DNA of 64,000 nt, taken from contig JAEVHH010000001.1 in NCBI GenBank assembly GCA_017607445.1, positions 2,232,001 to 2,296,000 on the forward strand. The letters are read 5' to 3'. Made by a program: the position numbers and the translations under genes. Below, in pieces: positions 23,467-34,558 of the stretch. Position 1 is the first letter of the stretch; every line of letters starts with the position of its first letter. Under the pieces are notes generated by a model. It ran no database searches and was not told the DNA's origin. It was given only the letters and a program-made list of their open reading frames with translations. This DNA comes from Histoplasma ohiense. Its lineage: Eukaryota > Ascomycota > Eurotiomycetes > Onygenales > Ajellomycetaceae.

Positions 23467-26145
23467 TCAGCGCTCGTGCTTCTGAGAACCATGTGCTTTT
23501 CCGCGTTGCGCTTTCTTGCACCTCTCTCTCTCGCATCTGGACCACCACATCGCCTTCCTTAGCTCATTATTAGGCCTAGTTCCTAGCCGCTGCCATAGAT
23601 GCGCCGCCTGCTTCTGCGCCGCCGCCATTCCCGGAGACCTCCTCACTCGCTGTGCGTTATCTGTGAGATGCCGGGCAATGTTGAAGTCGTACGCAGATGC
23701 GGGATTCCGGAATAGTCTCCTCGCCTCCTTCTCTATTGCACACAAACCATCATTGGCTAATTGCACAACATCCGTGTTCACAGTCGACAGTTTCTCACGA
23801 AGTAAGGTTGTGGATGCCAGCATTCTATCCTGTGTGCGTCGTGCGATCTCGTCGGAAAGTTGCTTCGACTTGGCCAGCATCGAGCTCGTGGCCTTCATTG
23901 CCCGCTGCAATGAGGCCCGACCTACCGATTCGGTTTCCCCGCGTAGAATGTCGCTCATTTCTTGCAAATCTGCTGACATTCGGTTGTATGCGTCTGAAAG
24001 CCCTACAGAGGCCAGGTTGAGATCCCTTCTGAGCTTAGCAGAAAGTTTCTGGGCGGCCCTTTTCCAGTTGGCGATCTTAAGCCAGGGAGTTCCGAAGTCA
24101 ATCTCCGTAACCTGTTCGATCATCGGTTTTGATTTCGTAACGATGGAAATGTTCAGAAGGCCATATGCGTCTTCTCTGGGGAGACGCAGCTTGTATACTC
24201 CGTCAAACAAGCGCGTCTGGTCAAACGGAATATGAAGGGCGTCTCTGGTTACCCTTACATCGAACTTGAAAAATTTTCGGCGTGATGCTAGGCGAGCCGG
24301 AAGTTTTATAATGATGTGGCAGTCGCCAATAACATGGACTTGGAATTTATCACGTCCATTACCAGGTTCCTCCGTGCCGCTGGTAATTTTCGAGATATAG
24401 GTATCTAAGTGGAGTGAATCTTCCAGCGCACAGTCGGAAGAGATCAGGTCTCGTGCGGAGAGAGGCATCAGCGATGTTGTTTTTGCGGTACTGGCCGTAG
24501 TTGTGATGGGAGGTAAATAAGCCGTTGTCGAGGCAGGTCCAGCGTGGAGAGGGGGCATAGATAAGGCGGGAGCTCGAGAGGAGAGGTTCATGATCAATAG
24601 AATAAAGGCATGCATAAGAGCAGAAATCACCGCGATCACCAAAAACCCAGAGGCTAGGATCCCAAAAGAGAAAAATGCGTTCCTAATTGTACCGATATTG
24701 TATGGTGTGCCGAATAAAATGAGCTGATGAGAACCGTCCGACAATGGTTTGATATCTACCCAGAGTCTCCAGTCTCGAACTTGATCGGGATTTCCAGCCG
24801 TCTTATCTGGTGCCTTAGTCGCTTTGGGAATAGTTTTCGACGAACAAAGACTCGAAAGGGATGCGATATGCCTATTTAGCTGTCCAGGGGCAATACTTTC
24901 GAAGGTTTTCAAATCAATTGGGAACCTGCCGAGTACTTGTGGCTCACCCGTTCCCTTCCGACGGGACTCCAGACAGATATGTAAACTTTGATCGTCCAGT
25001 GGAACAATTGGATTCTGGTTGGCCCACATAGGATTCTCGGAGATGACTATAGATGGCACCCCGTGGCGTTTCATGAAGGTATGACACAGAGAACGAATCT
25101 TGCAGCTTCCAAGATTGTCATCTTGGGCTATAAAGAAGATAGCCAAGTCTGGAAGAGTCCAAGGAGTAGAGGATTGTATTTCGTAGCCCGATCCAGTCCA
25201 AGCTGAACTGCAAAGGGTTTGATTATTTAGCGTAATGCTAATCTTGCTTTGTTTGCTCTGTGCCGTTGCCGACAGGCATTCATCGACGACAAGTTGAACA
25301 TGAATTGGCAGAAGTTCTGCATAGTTCGGACTAGCGCCAGTGCCAAAGGATGCCGGGACGACGTGAAAACGAGAAGCGTTCCCTGATTCGCCATTATCAA
25401 AGCCATCATCGGAGCCTGCAACGAGAACATCCCCCAACTTATCAAGGACGATATGCTTGAAATCCGAGTCGCCGATGTAGAGAGCACGGAATGGCTTGGC
25501 AAGGTCAAGACCACGCTTAGACACTGTCTGCTGGACAGTGACAGATAGATGGCCATCGCCCAGGTCGTGGGAAAGGGTACGCAGGAATGCGGGGATCTCA
25601 GCTGCATTCAATACTTTGATGGTATGTTTCAGCTCGACTGTTTCCCTTTCAGACCAGTTGTCCGGCTCGACAAACTCAATAGGGTCTGAACCCAACTGAT
25701 AGGGAGCTTTGATGGTGGTGTCGCTGTTCTCCAGACTTTGTTCTCTCATGTGGAGTGGGAATGGGGGGAGTGAGGTCTCAGAGTAACAGCTTCGCACGTC
25801 CACACTATCCACCTCGCTATCGTCGTCATCCCTGCCTTCAAGACTGGTGACATCGTCGGGAACGCCACGACCAACCAGAGAGGCGGTGTCTGTCTGATCT
25901 GAGCGGGAATCATCTTCGGAATAGATATCAGAGCCGCTGAGGGCCGCCCAGCTCTCGCTGAGTGAGCTACCTGGCCGCTCGAGCCTATTACTCTCTGACG
26001 TCATCGCTCCAGAGTCCGGACTAGAGGTGGGGAGTTTTGGGAACCGAAAAAGAGGCGGATGGCTATTGTCCTGATAATGGCTGTGGTTATGATGTTGGCA
26101 ATGCTGGGACCTGCTGGAGGAAGCAGACTCGTCCGAGCCAGGCAT
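23467..26145 (-). CDS. Large single-exon membrane protein of unknown function
   Basis: One uninterrupted ORF of 892 residues, counting from the first true ATG at 26145; the frame is open 19 codons further upstream but without an ATG. The N-terminus (about 1-150) is serine-, histidine- and acid-rich and looks disordered, including ESWAALSGSDIYSEDDSRSD. A folded-looking part follows (about 170-480), with AEIPAFLRTLSHDLGDGHLS and KHIVLDKLGDVLVAGSDDG. One strong hydrophobic segment lies at about 490-520 (GILASGFLVIAVISALMHAF). Beyond it are a beta-rich region and long amphipathic, basic helices (about 660-892) that resemble a coiled coil. I do not recognise a named family. The layout suggests a single-pass ER or nuclear-envelope protein, but this is inference. 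Lack of introns in so long a gene is unusual for this window. Confidence 0.88.
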   Translation of the reverse strand: MPGSDESASSSRSQHCQHHNHSHYQDNSHPPLFRFPKLPTSSPDSGAMTSESNRLERPGSSLSESWAALSGSDIYSEDDSRSDQTDTASLVGRGVPDDVTSLEGRDDDDSEVDSVDVRSCYSETSLPPFPLHMREQSLENSDTTIKAPYQLGSDPIEFVEPDNWSERETVELKHTIKVLNAAEIPAFLRTLSHDLGDGHLSVTVQQTVSKRGLDLAKPFRALYIGDSDFKHIVLDKLGDVLVAGSDDGFDNGESGNASRFHVVPASFGTGASPNYAELLPIHVQLVVDECLSATAQSKQSKISITLNNQTLCSSAWTGSGYEIQSSTPWTLPDLAIFFIAQDDNLGSCKIRSLCHTFMKRHGVPSIVISENPMWANQNPIVPLDDQSLHICLESRRKGTGEPQVLGRFPIDLKTFESIAPGQLNRHIASLSSLCSSKTIPKATKAPDKTAGNPDQVRDWRLWVDIKPLSDGSHQLILFGTPYNIGTIRNAFFSFGILASGFLVIAVISALMHAFILLIMNLSSRAPALSMPPLHAGPASTTAYLPPITTTASTAKTTSLMPLSARDLISSDCALEDSLHLDTYISKITSGTEEPGNGRDKFQVHVIGDCHIIIKLPARLASRRKFFKFDVRVTRDALHIPFDQTRLFDGVYKLRLPREDAYGLLNISIVTKSKPMIEQVTEIDFGTPWLKIANWKRAAQKLSAKLRRDLNLASVGLSDAYNRMSADLQEMSDILRGETESVGRASLQRAMKATSSMLAKSKQLSDEIARRTQDRMLASTTLLREKLSTVNTDVVQLANDGLCAIEKEARRLFRNPASAYDFNIARHLTDNAQRVRRSPGMAAAQKQAAHLWQRLGTRPNNELRKAMWWSRCERERCKKAQRGKAHGSQKHER

Positions 26146-28442
26146 TTCTTGCGTCGAGTGCTGATGGAAGGGATAGATGAGGTGGTGGATGGATGATGAC
26201 AAGATGGGGTGGGGTCGGATTAACGCTTGGGCCGTGGAGGCTTATAATTAGGCAGGCGTTGGAGCCAGCTGGAACCTTTTCCAGTTAGGCTCGGCTGGGC
26301 CAGTTGGCGTCGCGGTTGACGTGGGCTAACTACCTTCTCGTCGGTACTCTGGAGAATGTGAAAAGGGTATTGTTGAGAGAGTGTGTGTTTGGAGAGATCC
26401 AGAAGGAGGTTTCGAAAGTTCGTTTGCACGGCGAATTACTAATTTAGATCGTTTAATTTTATCAGCACATTTCCTTGATGGGAGAGTCAAAAGGTGAACT
26501 TTATAATATCATATTGAGTAGTACGGAGTACATAATTTGCCAATGTCTGAATCAATGAACTGTTGGATGGAGCCTCCATAAACAGCGTAGGTATGTACAT
26601 TTGAAATAATATACGGTGGACTCCTTTAGAAAGTGTCTATAGAAATGCGACGTCCTCCCAGAGTGCAGCACACAAAATTGCCTAGGTATAAACAACTTGC
26701 CAACCTGCCAAAGTAGCCCACCCGTTTCCCTTTCCGATTCGTACTTATTTGCTCGTTTCTTCTCCATTTTCATTATCATTTTCATTCTCTTTATATTTAT
26801 TCTCCGATTTTGTAGACCCCCCCCCCCTTTTTTTTTTAAAATTTTTGACAAAGCTTTTTCCGCTTGTACGGTTCACATATAATGACACAGGGGTCACCAT
26901 GCCCAGTTTGTAAAGATATGATAGAGAGGAATGAGGTAAATTAATGTTGATATCAGGAGGAAGGAGTCGAAACCGAAAACCGGAAAATGAAAGACAAAAT
27001 AATAAATACATACTTACTTACTAGTAGGTAATAACGAACAGAAGAAAGATAGAGGGCTTTTTTTTCTTTTTTTAATATCTCCTCCTTTCCCTCCGCCGCC
27101 ATTTTTCTCGTCAAACAAAACCTACGGCAGACTACAGTGACAATTGTCTCAATGATGTCTTAATTCACAAGGAATTTGAAATCGATTAACCAACACCAAA
27201 AAAGAAAAAGTGGCTGAAGATGAAGAAACTAAAGAAAAACATTATATATCAAAAGTACAATAGAAGCGGAGGAAAGGAGGGAGGGGGGCGGGAGTAAAGT
27301 GTAAGCTATAAAGTAACAGAGCAACAGTCTTATGTACAGTGTCAGAAGGTAAGAAGAATCAAGTATAGAAAAGAAGCCTAGGAGGCGAAGGTAAGCATGG
27401 ACAGGAGTTAAAAAAAAGAAAAGAAAACTGGATAAATTGAAAGTTCAGGAAAGCTAGAAAAATATAAGGGGGGTTTAAAAAAAGGATTAAAATAGATAAC
27501 TTGGTGTATTCGTGTAGTTTTGTTTTGTTTTGGTGACGCGTATGAGTGTATTTGTTGCTTATGCTTCTTTTCAAGGGTTAAAATAAGTGAGGTTCGCCCC
27601 ATTCCCTACTCCGAATGCCTTGGGGGTCTCAAAATTGTCATGAATTTTTTTCCACTGCAGCGAGTTTCTGTCTATTGCCCCTTCTCTTTCTTTTCTTCGA
27701 CGTAGAAGAGACACGGGAGCAGGAGCGGCCGGATAGTGTTTGTGGATCTTGTATTTTGAAGGCAGCACCAATCAACCTCCTGTTTTTAATCCGATAACAT
27801 TCCACAGCAGTATTCTTCGTAAACCAAAAGGGGAAAAAATGTCGACACTACTCGGTAGTGTTATAGAGAGTGATGGGTGACAAGTTCGAGCGCAAGGTAG
27901 TAGTAGTCGCCAGTGCGGTGATATATATAACAGGGCCCGGAGAGGTTAGCTTTCTTTCTATTTCATCTTTATGCCGTATCGTAATGGGTGGACGACACGT
28001 CGTATACCCGGGAGCCGTTAGGAGGATGCTCCCGTCTCCGAAAGGAAACATCCTATGTGGAAAACGGACCAGATGACAAGTTTGGAATGCCCGGCAGATA
28101 TAATATAGAGATCTGGAATAGTTTTTGCGGAAGAATGCGATGACGCTGGGGCTGCTCGTGGAGGGAGAACGGGGAAAAAGACATAAGACAAAAACAAAAT
28201 AATAAGCAAGGCAAAAAGAAACCCGTATATTAAGTATAACATGCAAAAAACGCCTTAATTCCCAATAAGCGGATTGAAGGGGAAAAAAGAAGAAAAAACC
28301 ATAAAAGGTTCGTGCAGGGTAAAGAATATAAACTCCTAGATGACCAAAAAGGGTAGCTCGGCATTTTAGAGAAAACGAACACTTGACCTGGGCTGGCAAC
28401 GAGGATGAGAGAACGGGCGACCAAAGCAATCAAGAGATTGGT
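26146..28442. other. Long intergenic region
   Basis: No gene is seen in 2.3 kb. Its right end lies beyond the mannosyltransferase stop and its left end is the promoter of the unknown membrane-protein gene. It holds one copy of the TACGGAGTA motif (26522), a C9T9 junction near 26818 and A-rich purine tracts at 27180-27500. Confidence 0.45.
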
Positions 28443-30251
28443 TTATGGAGATGCCCAGCCTCCAGCAACTTCGACCCATTCTGCTAGACAACTTCCTGGT
28501 TTGCCTTCCACGTCTACAATATCCGTGTCGCATCGACACCGGCAACCCACTCCATTTTCTTTCGGTGTGTCTGGTACATCCCAGTACTCGTCTTCTTCTT
28601 GTCGTTTTTTCTCATCCAAAGTGGTCATTTCAAGGTAAGGAATCCTGTCCTGCTGACGGGCAGGGGCGTTGGCCGGGCAATGCTGGATGGTTGTGTGTCG
28701 ATATCCAAAATCTCGGAAGTAATGAATGTCTTTGGGTGCGAGGAGGACACCAGCCGCAAGTGAATGGATAGGTGCATCACCCCACTGGATATAGATGTCA
28801 GGATACTTTTGTGATCAAATGTAATTACAAAAACAGAAAACAAGGGTGTGGCTTCTTACTCGTTCCATCCAAAATCCACCACTTCTGTCCATCATGTTGA
28901 AGAAGTCCTCGTACTCCTTGCTACGGAACCAATCAAGTCGAGCGATTTCAAAATTACTCCAGAAATGGCACATGTTATACTTTTCTCCTTCCATAGCTTC
29001 AGGGTCGATGTCTTCAATGGCTCCGTTGCCTGGTTGCGTCTGCAGGATTTCATCTGGCAATGGCTCATACTCTGGAGTTTCCTTGGCTGGTTCCTTCGGC
29101 TCCGGGGGATCTTCCAGGAACATTTCCCACAAACCCTGGGATGTAATATTGTTTGTTCTCTTGTAGGCGGAAGCATAACGGAAGAGGTTTGGGACTGTTT
29201 CCCTGAGCTCTTTAACAGCAATAGTAAACCCGTATGTTTTATTATGCTCGATCATTTTGAGGAATGGATCACTAATATAGAAGTCAGCAAACCCTAGTTA
29301 AGCTTAGGGATGGCAAAGGAATGGCTAGGGATATAAATACTAGGTGATGTCACAGAAATATTTGATATCTGGCTCCAGGCGCCAGTACCATTCATATTTC
29401 ATGAGGAGCTCGTGCTTGTAGAAGAATCTAGCCACAACATTAGTGCAATCAGCATGTATTTACGCGATACAGGCTAGATAACTTGATGCTCACCCAGAAT
29501 AAAACCGACACATGTGGTGGTAACTCTCCATGCCACCATACATAATGGCGGCATCTCCTTGCTTTCTAATTCCTTCCTTGGCTACTTCATGGTCGATCCA
29601 GTCAGGGTATCCCCACATGGTAGAGTCAATTTTACCAAATTCCACAGAAGAACTTGTATAGTTGGCAATCGTATCTTTGAAATTCTGGTCGAAGTCCCCG
29701 TCATTTAGGAACACATAAGGATAGTTGTAGAATCTGTTGAAATGTCGTTCAATAGATTTCATGGATTGAATCACGCCATCTAATTCCTTATTTCTTGCCA
29801 AGACTACAAATGCGGCATTTGCTCTTGGAGTACTGGTGTCCATTTCGAGACAACCAGTAGCAAAAACTTTATCATGTTTTTCGCTGATTTTTCTGTTTGA
29901 AATCACGAGTTATTAGCATCACAAACCACGTCAAGAGTTGGCTTCAGCGCAAATGCTGTGAGTAGCAAAGACGCACCTGATTGACGGAGGGGTTCCAGCC
30001 GGCAACAAAATTCGACCTGAAGAAGAAGGATGAGTGATGATGAGAAGGAATACAAGAACTATTACAATACAAGGAAATAATAGAACGAAGCCCAGTGGTA
30101 TTGAAATGGCAGAGTTCCTTCGGAGTCGTATCCGCCGCTTGAAGAAGGCGAATCTGGGTATTATGACGCCCTTTTCGTTCGAGACATTGTCAGGAGCAGG
30201 GGCCGCGGTTAAATATGGGGCTCGCTTTGCGAGGCGTTGTACGAACCCCAT
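28443..30251 (-). CDS. Alpha-1,2-mannosyltransferase, GT15 family (Kre2/Mnt1/Ktr type)
   Basis: Five exons (30251-29977, 29892-29494, 29427-29341, 29271-28860, 28784-28443) join in phase to 504 residues. The protein is type II: a short cytosolic tail with RRIRLRR, a signal anchor at about 50-72 (IPLGFVLLFPCIVIVLVFLL), then a luminal GT15 domain. Family motifs are plain: NYPYVFLNDGDF, STMWGYPDWID, SYHHMCRFYSGFFYKH (across exon 2/3), YWRLEPDIKYFCDITYDPF (across exon 3/4), NMCHFWSNFEIA and HYFRDFGYRHTTIQHCP. EPD is thought to bind the metal-nucleotide donor. The enzyme adds mannose from GDP-mannose to O- and N-linked glycans in the Golgi and supports cell-wall integrity. The start is the first ATG; the frame continues upstream without one. 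The exact paralogue (KRE2, KTR or other) cannot be fixed here. Confidence 0.95.
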
Positions 30252-32195
30252 GGGCGCGGACACGTGGGTTTGAAGAAATTCGGCACGGATAGAGTTTTAT
30301 TTCCCTTTTATGGAGGTCCGGATGGCGTTTGACCTCCTAGACCAGGGGAGGAGAGGCGAGGCCGAGGAGGGGAAGGGGGGGTCAGGAAGCCAGCTTTAAG
30401 AGACAACAAGATCAACAGTAGTAGCTATAATCACGACGAAAGGAACTCGATTATTGAGGAAATTCAGAGAGTCCGGTAGCGGGACGTAACTGGCGGAGTG
30501 GTGGAGGGCTAATGGACGTGGGAAAGAGAGGCTCTTATTCCGATAGAAACAAGTCGCCGGAAAAGAGAAGTCCCCTATCTGCAGATTTGCGGATGCACAG
30601 CGGAATCAATCAAGCGGATAGGGGAATATTGGCTCAATGGTCAGCCTCTTGACGGTATTCAAGCTAATGGCGAGCCAGGCGGTGGTCATGAGGTCTGAGA
30701 GGTGAGAGGGTGGAGGAGCGAGGCCTGGGATTGCAGGTGACAGAAAGTTGGGGAGAGTGTTTGCAGTTTGTTCTGCAAAAGACGTAGGATTTTTTGGAGA
30801 TTGGGATTCGAGCAGGCGACGTTTGACGGGAGGGATGCCAAGACTCGCTCTAAACCAGAAACGAAGCAGGGAAATTCGAATTTGACGTTTCTACTGTGTG
30901 CTCGGCCACCAAGCCAACAGGGTCCAGCGATTTTATGACTGCCCAAACTAGGGTGTACTATCAAGAAGGCAGATTTCAGATGTGACGGCGCAAATTGCCT
31001 CTGCAAATAAACCTTGGATCGAGGCAAATGCCTGTTTGCTGTTTGAGGATATCTCCATGATACGCCACGGTACGTAATTCCAAATTCAATACCGTGGGTA
31101 ATTTAAATGGCTGGACGCGTAATACGGACGGGTCTGGATCAGCTAGCATCATCCGGCGTTTTGATTGGCTCATAATCAAATCTGGTTTCCAGTGCTCCAG
31201 CAGTCGAAGCCCAACCAATGAATTTGCCTCAGTATCCTCAGTAATCATTCACCGGCGTACTGACGCATACCGTACGGCATCTGTGGAGGTCTTGGGTCTT
31301 GAAGCTTATCCCAGCCTCTGATGCTGGATGTATATCATCCGCTTGAGTATGTTTAGATGTTTAGATGCGTGTATACTCGTATATCTTAATGATATTTCTA
31401 TTCTGTATGATGTTGTTCATATTGCTCATATGACGGCTAGCTATTTTTGTTACCGTGCGCCGACCCAGCAAGGCGCAGATCGACCAGCAGCAGCTACAAG
31501 CTGAAATTCCCACAATGTCAGCGATTGTGATATATACTCCGTATATCCGTATCTACACATCTACCTAAAATACATCTGATGGGGCAGGGATAGCCCTTCA
31601 AAAACACCCAGATATTCTTTGCTAGGCCTTTTGATCAAGCCTTTCTAGAAGCATGCTCGGGATCCCGCGATTTCTTTCAGGTCGTTATCCAGGTTGAGCT
31701 GCCTGTCAGGCTGCACCCAGGATACACAGTAGTTCTCCCGTTCTCTTTGTTGCGCCACACCATGATAGGCCTGATGCAGAGCGGGAAAAAGAAAAGAAGC
31801 AAAAGAGAAAGTGCAAAAATAGGGGGAGGCATGCCAAGCCCTTGTTCTGCCACCCACTCTTCCGTCATTTTTCCTGATGACCTGGACTTGCTCACCTGCG
31901 ACAAGCATCCACAACAGCAAAACGGGGGTGGGCATGGCCACGCCTGATCTTCGCCAACATCGAAGAATGACTTTGACACTCCCTTCGACTTGCTGCCCCT
32001 TAAAAATGCCGGATTTGCACATCTCCTGGTTGATCTATGGTCACAATTAACAATAACTTGTCCTAGTGCTGGCGAATCCTATACGCGACCTCCGCTACTG
32101 TGCACATCGCTCATCAAAAAGAATACCATCAACTCCGTATAGCCCTCTTACTAACTAATTATTCCGCTCTACTTATTCTTCCTCCACTTTTCGTG
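30252..32195. other. Intergenic region between divergent genes
   Basis: No gene is seen. It is the shared upstream region of the mannosyltransferase (minus) and the tandem-PH gene (plus). One TACTCCGTA copy lies at 31535. Short ORFs at 30686-31027, 30976-31248 and 31645-32022 have no family features. Confidence 0.45.
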
Positions 32196-33437
32196 ATGAC
32201 GTTACAGCTCGATAGGCAGATTGGGAATCCAACCCATTCCATGAAAGCTGGGTCACCACCAAAACCAACGTTTTCTTCTCGTAACGGACATCTGAATCTT
32301 GATACCTTTTCTCCGGTCAATGAAAATGGGAGTTTTGCTTTTGATCAAGTGTTAAAGAGGGGGAAAGTAATGAGACGATCAACCCATAAACATGTCAGTA
32401 CCCGTTGTTCGTGGCTTAATCGGGGGGAAGCTAACTAACAATGACTTCTATAGGCGTTCAAATCTTCGTGGAAACCCGGATATCTGGTGCTACGACCCAA
32501 CCTCCTGTCATTATATAAGGATGTAGAGGAAGCAGAGCTTCAATTGTCAATCGACCTATCTGATGTCACGGCAGTTGCTTTGGTGAAGGCCGCCAAATCC
32601 AAACGCCAACATGTCTTCGGAATATTCTCCCCTTCGAAAAATTATCGCTTCCAAGCCGTATCAGAAGTTGACGCGGAGAGCTGGGTTGATCGCATACGCA
32701 ACGAAAGCTGCTCGGATGACGCAGACTCACTTGGAGGATATGACATTACAGAGAATAGGAAAGCGAGAGAAGCTGTTGAGAGCATGAGCGAGACCGATTG
32801 TGACGGCCATAAAACGACTCAACATCGTGCCCCATCCATCCGATCCGGCAATCAGCAGGCACAACAGCTTTCGCAAGACTACTCCGGGAACGAAATAGCA
32901 TCCTGTTCTGATTTCTCTGATGCCATTGGCAGCATCACACCACGCCGTTCCACAGTGTCTTTACCACCCCATGATCGAAATTCTCTATCATCCTCTGCGC
33001 CTCCGGATCACCACCCATCCCTGCCACGGAACACAAGCCAATTCATCGATGGCGCTCTCGGGAACATTGATCCAGAACGAGTCATCTGCCACGGCTACCT
33101 CCTCTGCCTAAAAAGCAAGAAGGGAGTCCGGCAGTGGAAGAAGCTTTGGGTGGTCCTTCGACCGCAGAATATTTGTTTTTATAAAGATGAGCAAGAATAC
33201 GCCGCCGTCAAAATCATTTCAATGCTGCAAGTTATCAACGCTGCGGAAATCGACCCAATTTCCCGATCGAAGAAGTTTTGCCTCCAGATAATCGCGGAGG
33301 ACAAGACATATCGATTCTGCGCGCTGGACGAGGAAGCCCTTGCGAAATGGCTGGGTGCACTCAAGAGCCTGCTGGTTAAACGCCACGGCAGCACGTCGAG
33401 GCACACAGCTGGACCTGCTATCGCTGGACCGTCCTGA
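32196..33437 (+). CDS. Tandem PH-domain protein, Opy1-like
   Basis: Two exons (32196-32393, 32454-33437) join in phase to 393 residues. The first PH domain (about 53-170) starts KRGKVMRRS and continues SSWKPGYLVLRPNLLSLYKD, ending in AVSEVDAESWVDRIRNE. A serine-rich linker of about 100 residues follows. The second PH domain (about 275-385) has HGYLLCLKSKKGVRQWKKLW, VVLRPQNICFYKDEQEY and LDEEALAKWLGALKSLL. The K-x-K/R pattern of the beta1-beta2 loop fits phosphoinositide binding. In yeast the dual-PH protein Opy1 senses PI(4,5)P2 and the kinase Mss4 at the plasma membrane; similar function here is inference. The ATG at 32196 is the first in the frame; an in-frame ATG at 32241 is an alternative. 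Confidence 0.9.
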
Positions 33438-34558
33438 AGCCTATCGCTGGAATATTGAAAACTCTTGATGGTGTCCGCACTCGCGCCTTCTCCGGGTGAA
33501 TAATACCCTGCAACCATAAATATCTCCTTTGTCCGTCATCATTTTGCCGCATTTTCGTTGTTTGCTCATCTGCTTAGTGCTAGAGACTGGTGTCTCTGTG
33601 CGCAAATCCGCATGCTCACACGCTATTATTTCTTCTCTGTTTTTACTCCTTCTCTTCCTCTTCCTCCTCCTGTGCATTTTCCTCTTGGCGCATTGGCGAA
33701 AGATGACCGTTTGTATCGTTGCTCCATCAGCTCATTACCGTTGGATGCTGGTATGTAACCTCTTTTTAAACTTACCAACCACCTTTATATACTTTTATAT
33801 TTAGCCTTTATGTGTATTTTTTCCCCCTCCTTTTCCCTTTTCTTTATTCTTATACTTGACTGCCCGCACTGTAGGCGTTGTTTTTTTCCTAGTGGACATT
33901 GATACCCTTCTTCTTCTTCTTCTTCTTCTTCTTCTTCTTCTTCTTCTTCTTCTTCTTCTTCTTCTTTTGGCCCTTTTTACTCTGTTTTGTTATCCACCCT
34001 GGCAAGCTCCACACATGATGTCGCATATTCTACGCACCCTTTGGTTGTTTGCCAGGGCTTGGTGTTAAGCTTTTAGTATTGTTTCTGCTTGAATTGGACT
34101 GCAGAGATCCCGCGAATTTGTTTTCTCCAAAGTAATTCGAGAAGAAGCTTTTGGTGAAGAATCCACTGCTTTCGAATTTTAGTATTGTTGGTTCTTTTGA
34201 TCTTTTATTAGATACATCTGTTGGAATAAAATGCAATGCAGTTGACCCCTGACTCCTGTAGCCCAATCCGATGACTAATAGTTGCCAAGCAATCCAGGCT
34301 TATCGCAGCCGAAGAGACGTTGGATTGACAGACTTCAAACGACTTTCTGTTTGCGCTTCTCACCACACCCATTGCTATGAATATTGTACTTTACCACTCC
34401 CTGAAAAAAGATCCTTTGGATTCCTTCCTCTCTTTTATCCCTCTATATTATATCTTGAAAGTCTCTTATTCATTTACTTCTGTCTTTCCTGTGTGTCAAC
34501 TAAAATCCTCAAAGGAGGCGGTGATACTAGGCTTAAAATCTAGATTAGATAGAAGGGT
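33438..34558. other. Intergenic DNA with a CTT microsatellite
   Basis: No gene is seen. It carries the 3' end of the PH-domain gene, a T/C-rich tract and a (CTT)20 repeat, and then the leader of DOT1. Confidence 0.5.
33907..33966 (+). repeat. (CTT)20 microsatellite
   Basis: Twenty perfect CTT units. The ORF that reads it as polyleucine has no other support and is rejected as a gene. Confidence 0.95.

Noticed and set aside
23516..24235. A 239-residue + strand ORF
   Set aside because: It is antisense to the unknown 892-residue gene, whose frame is open over its full length; the antisense frame has no family features.
30686..31248. Two minus-strand ORFs between the mannosyltransferase and the PH-domain gene
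   Set aside because: They overlap each other in different frames, lack domains and introns, and lie in a divergent promoter region.
33856..34068. A + strand ORF with a polyleucine run, superficially a membrane protein
   Set aside because: The leucines are the (CTT)20 microsatellite; nothing else supports coding.
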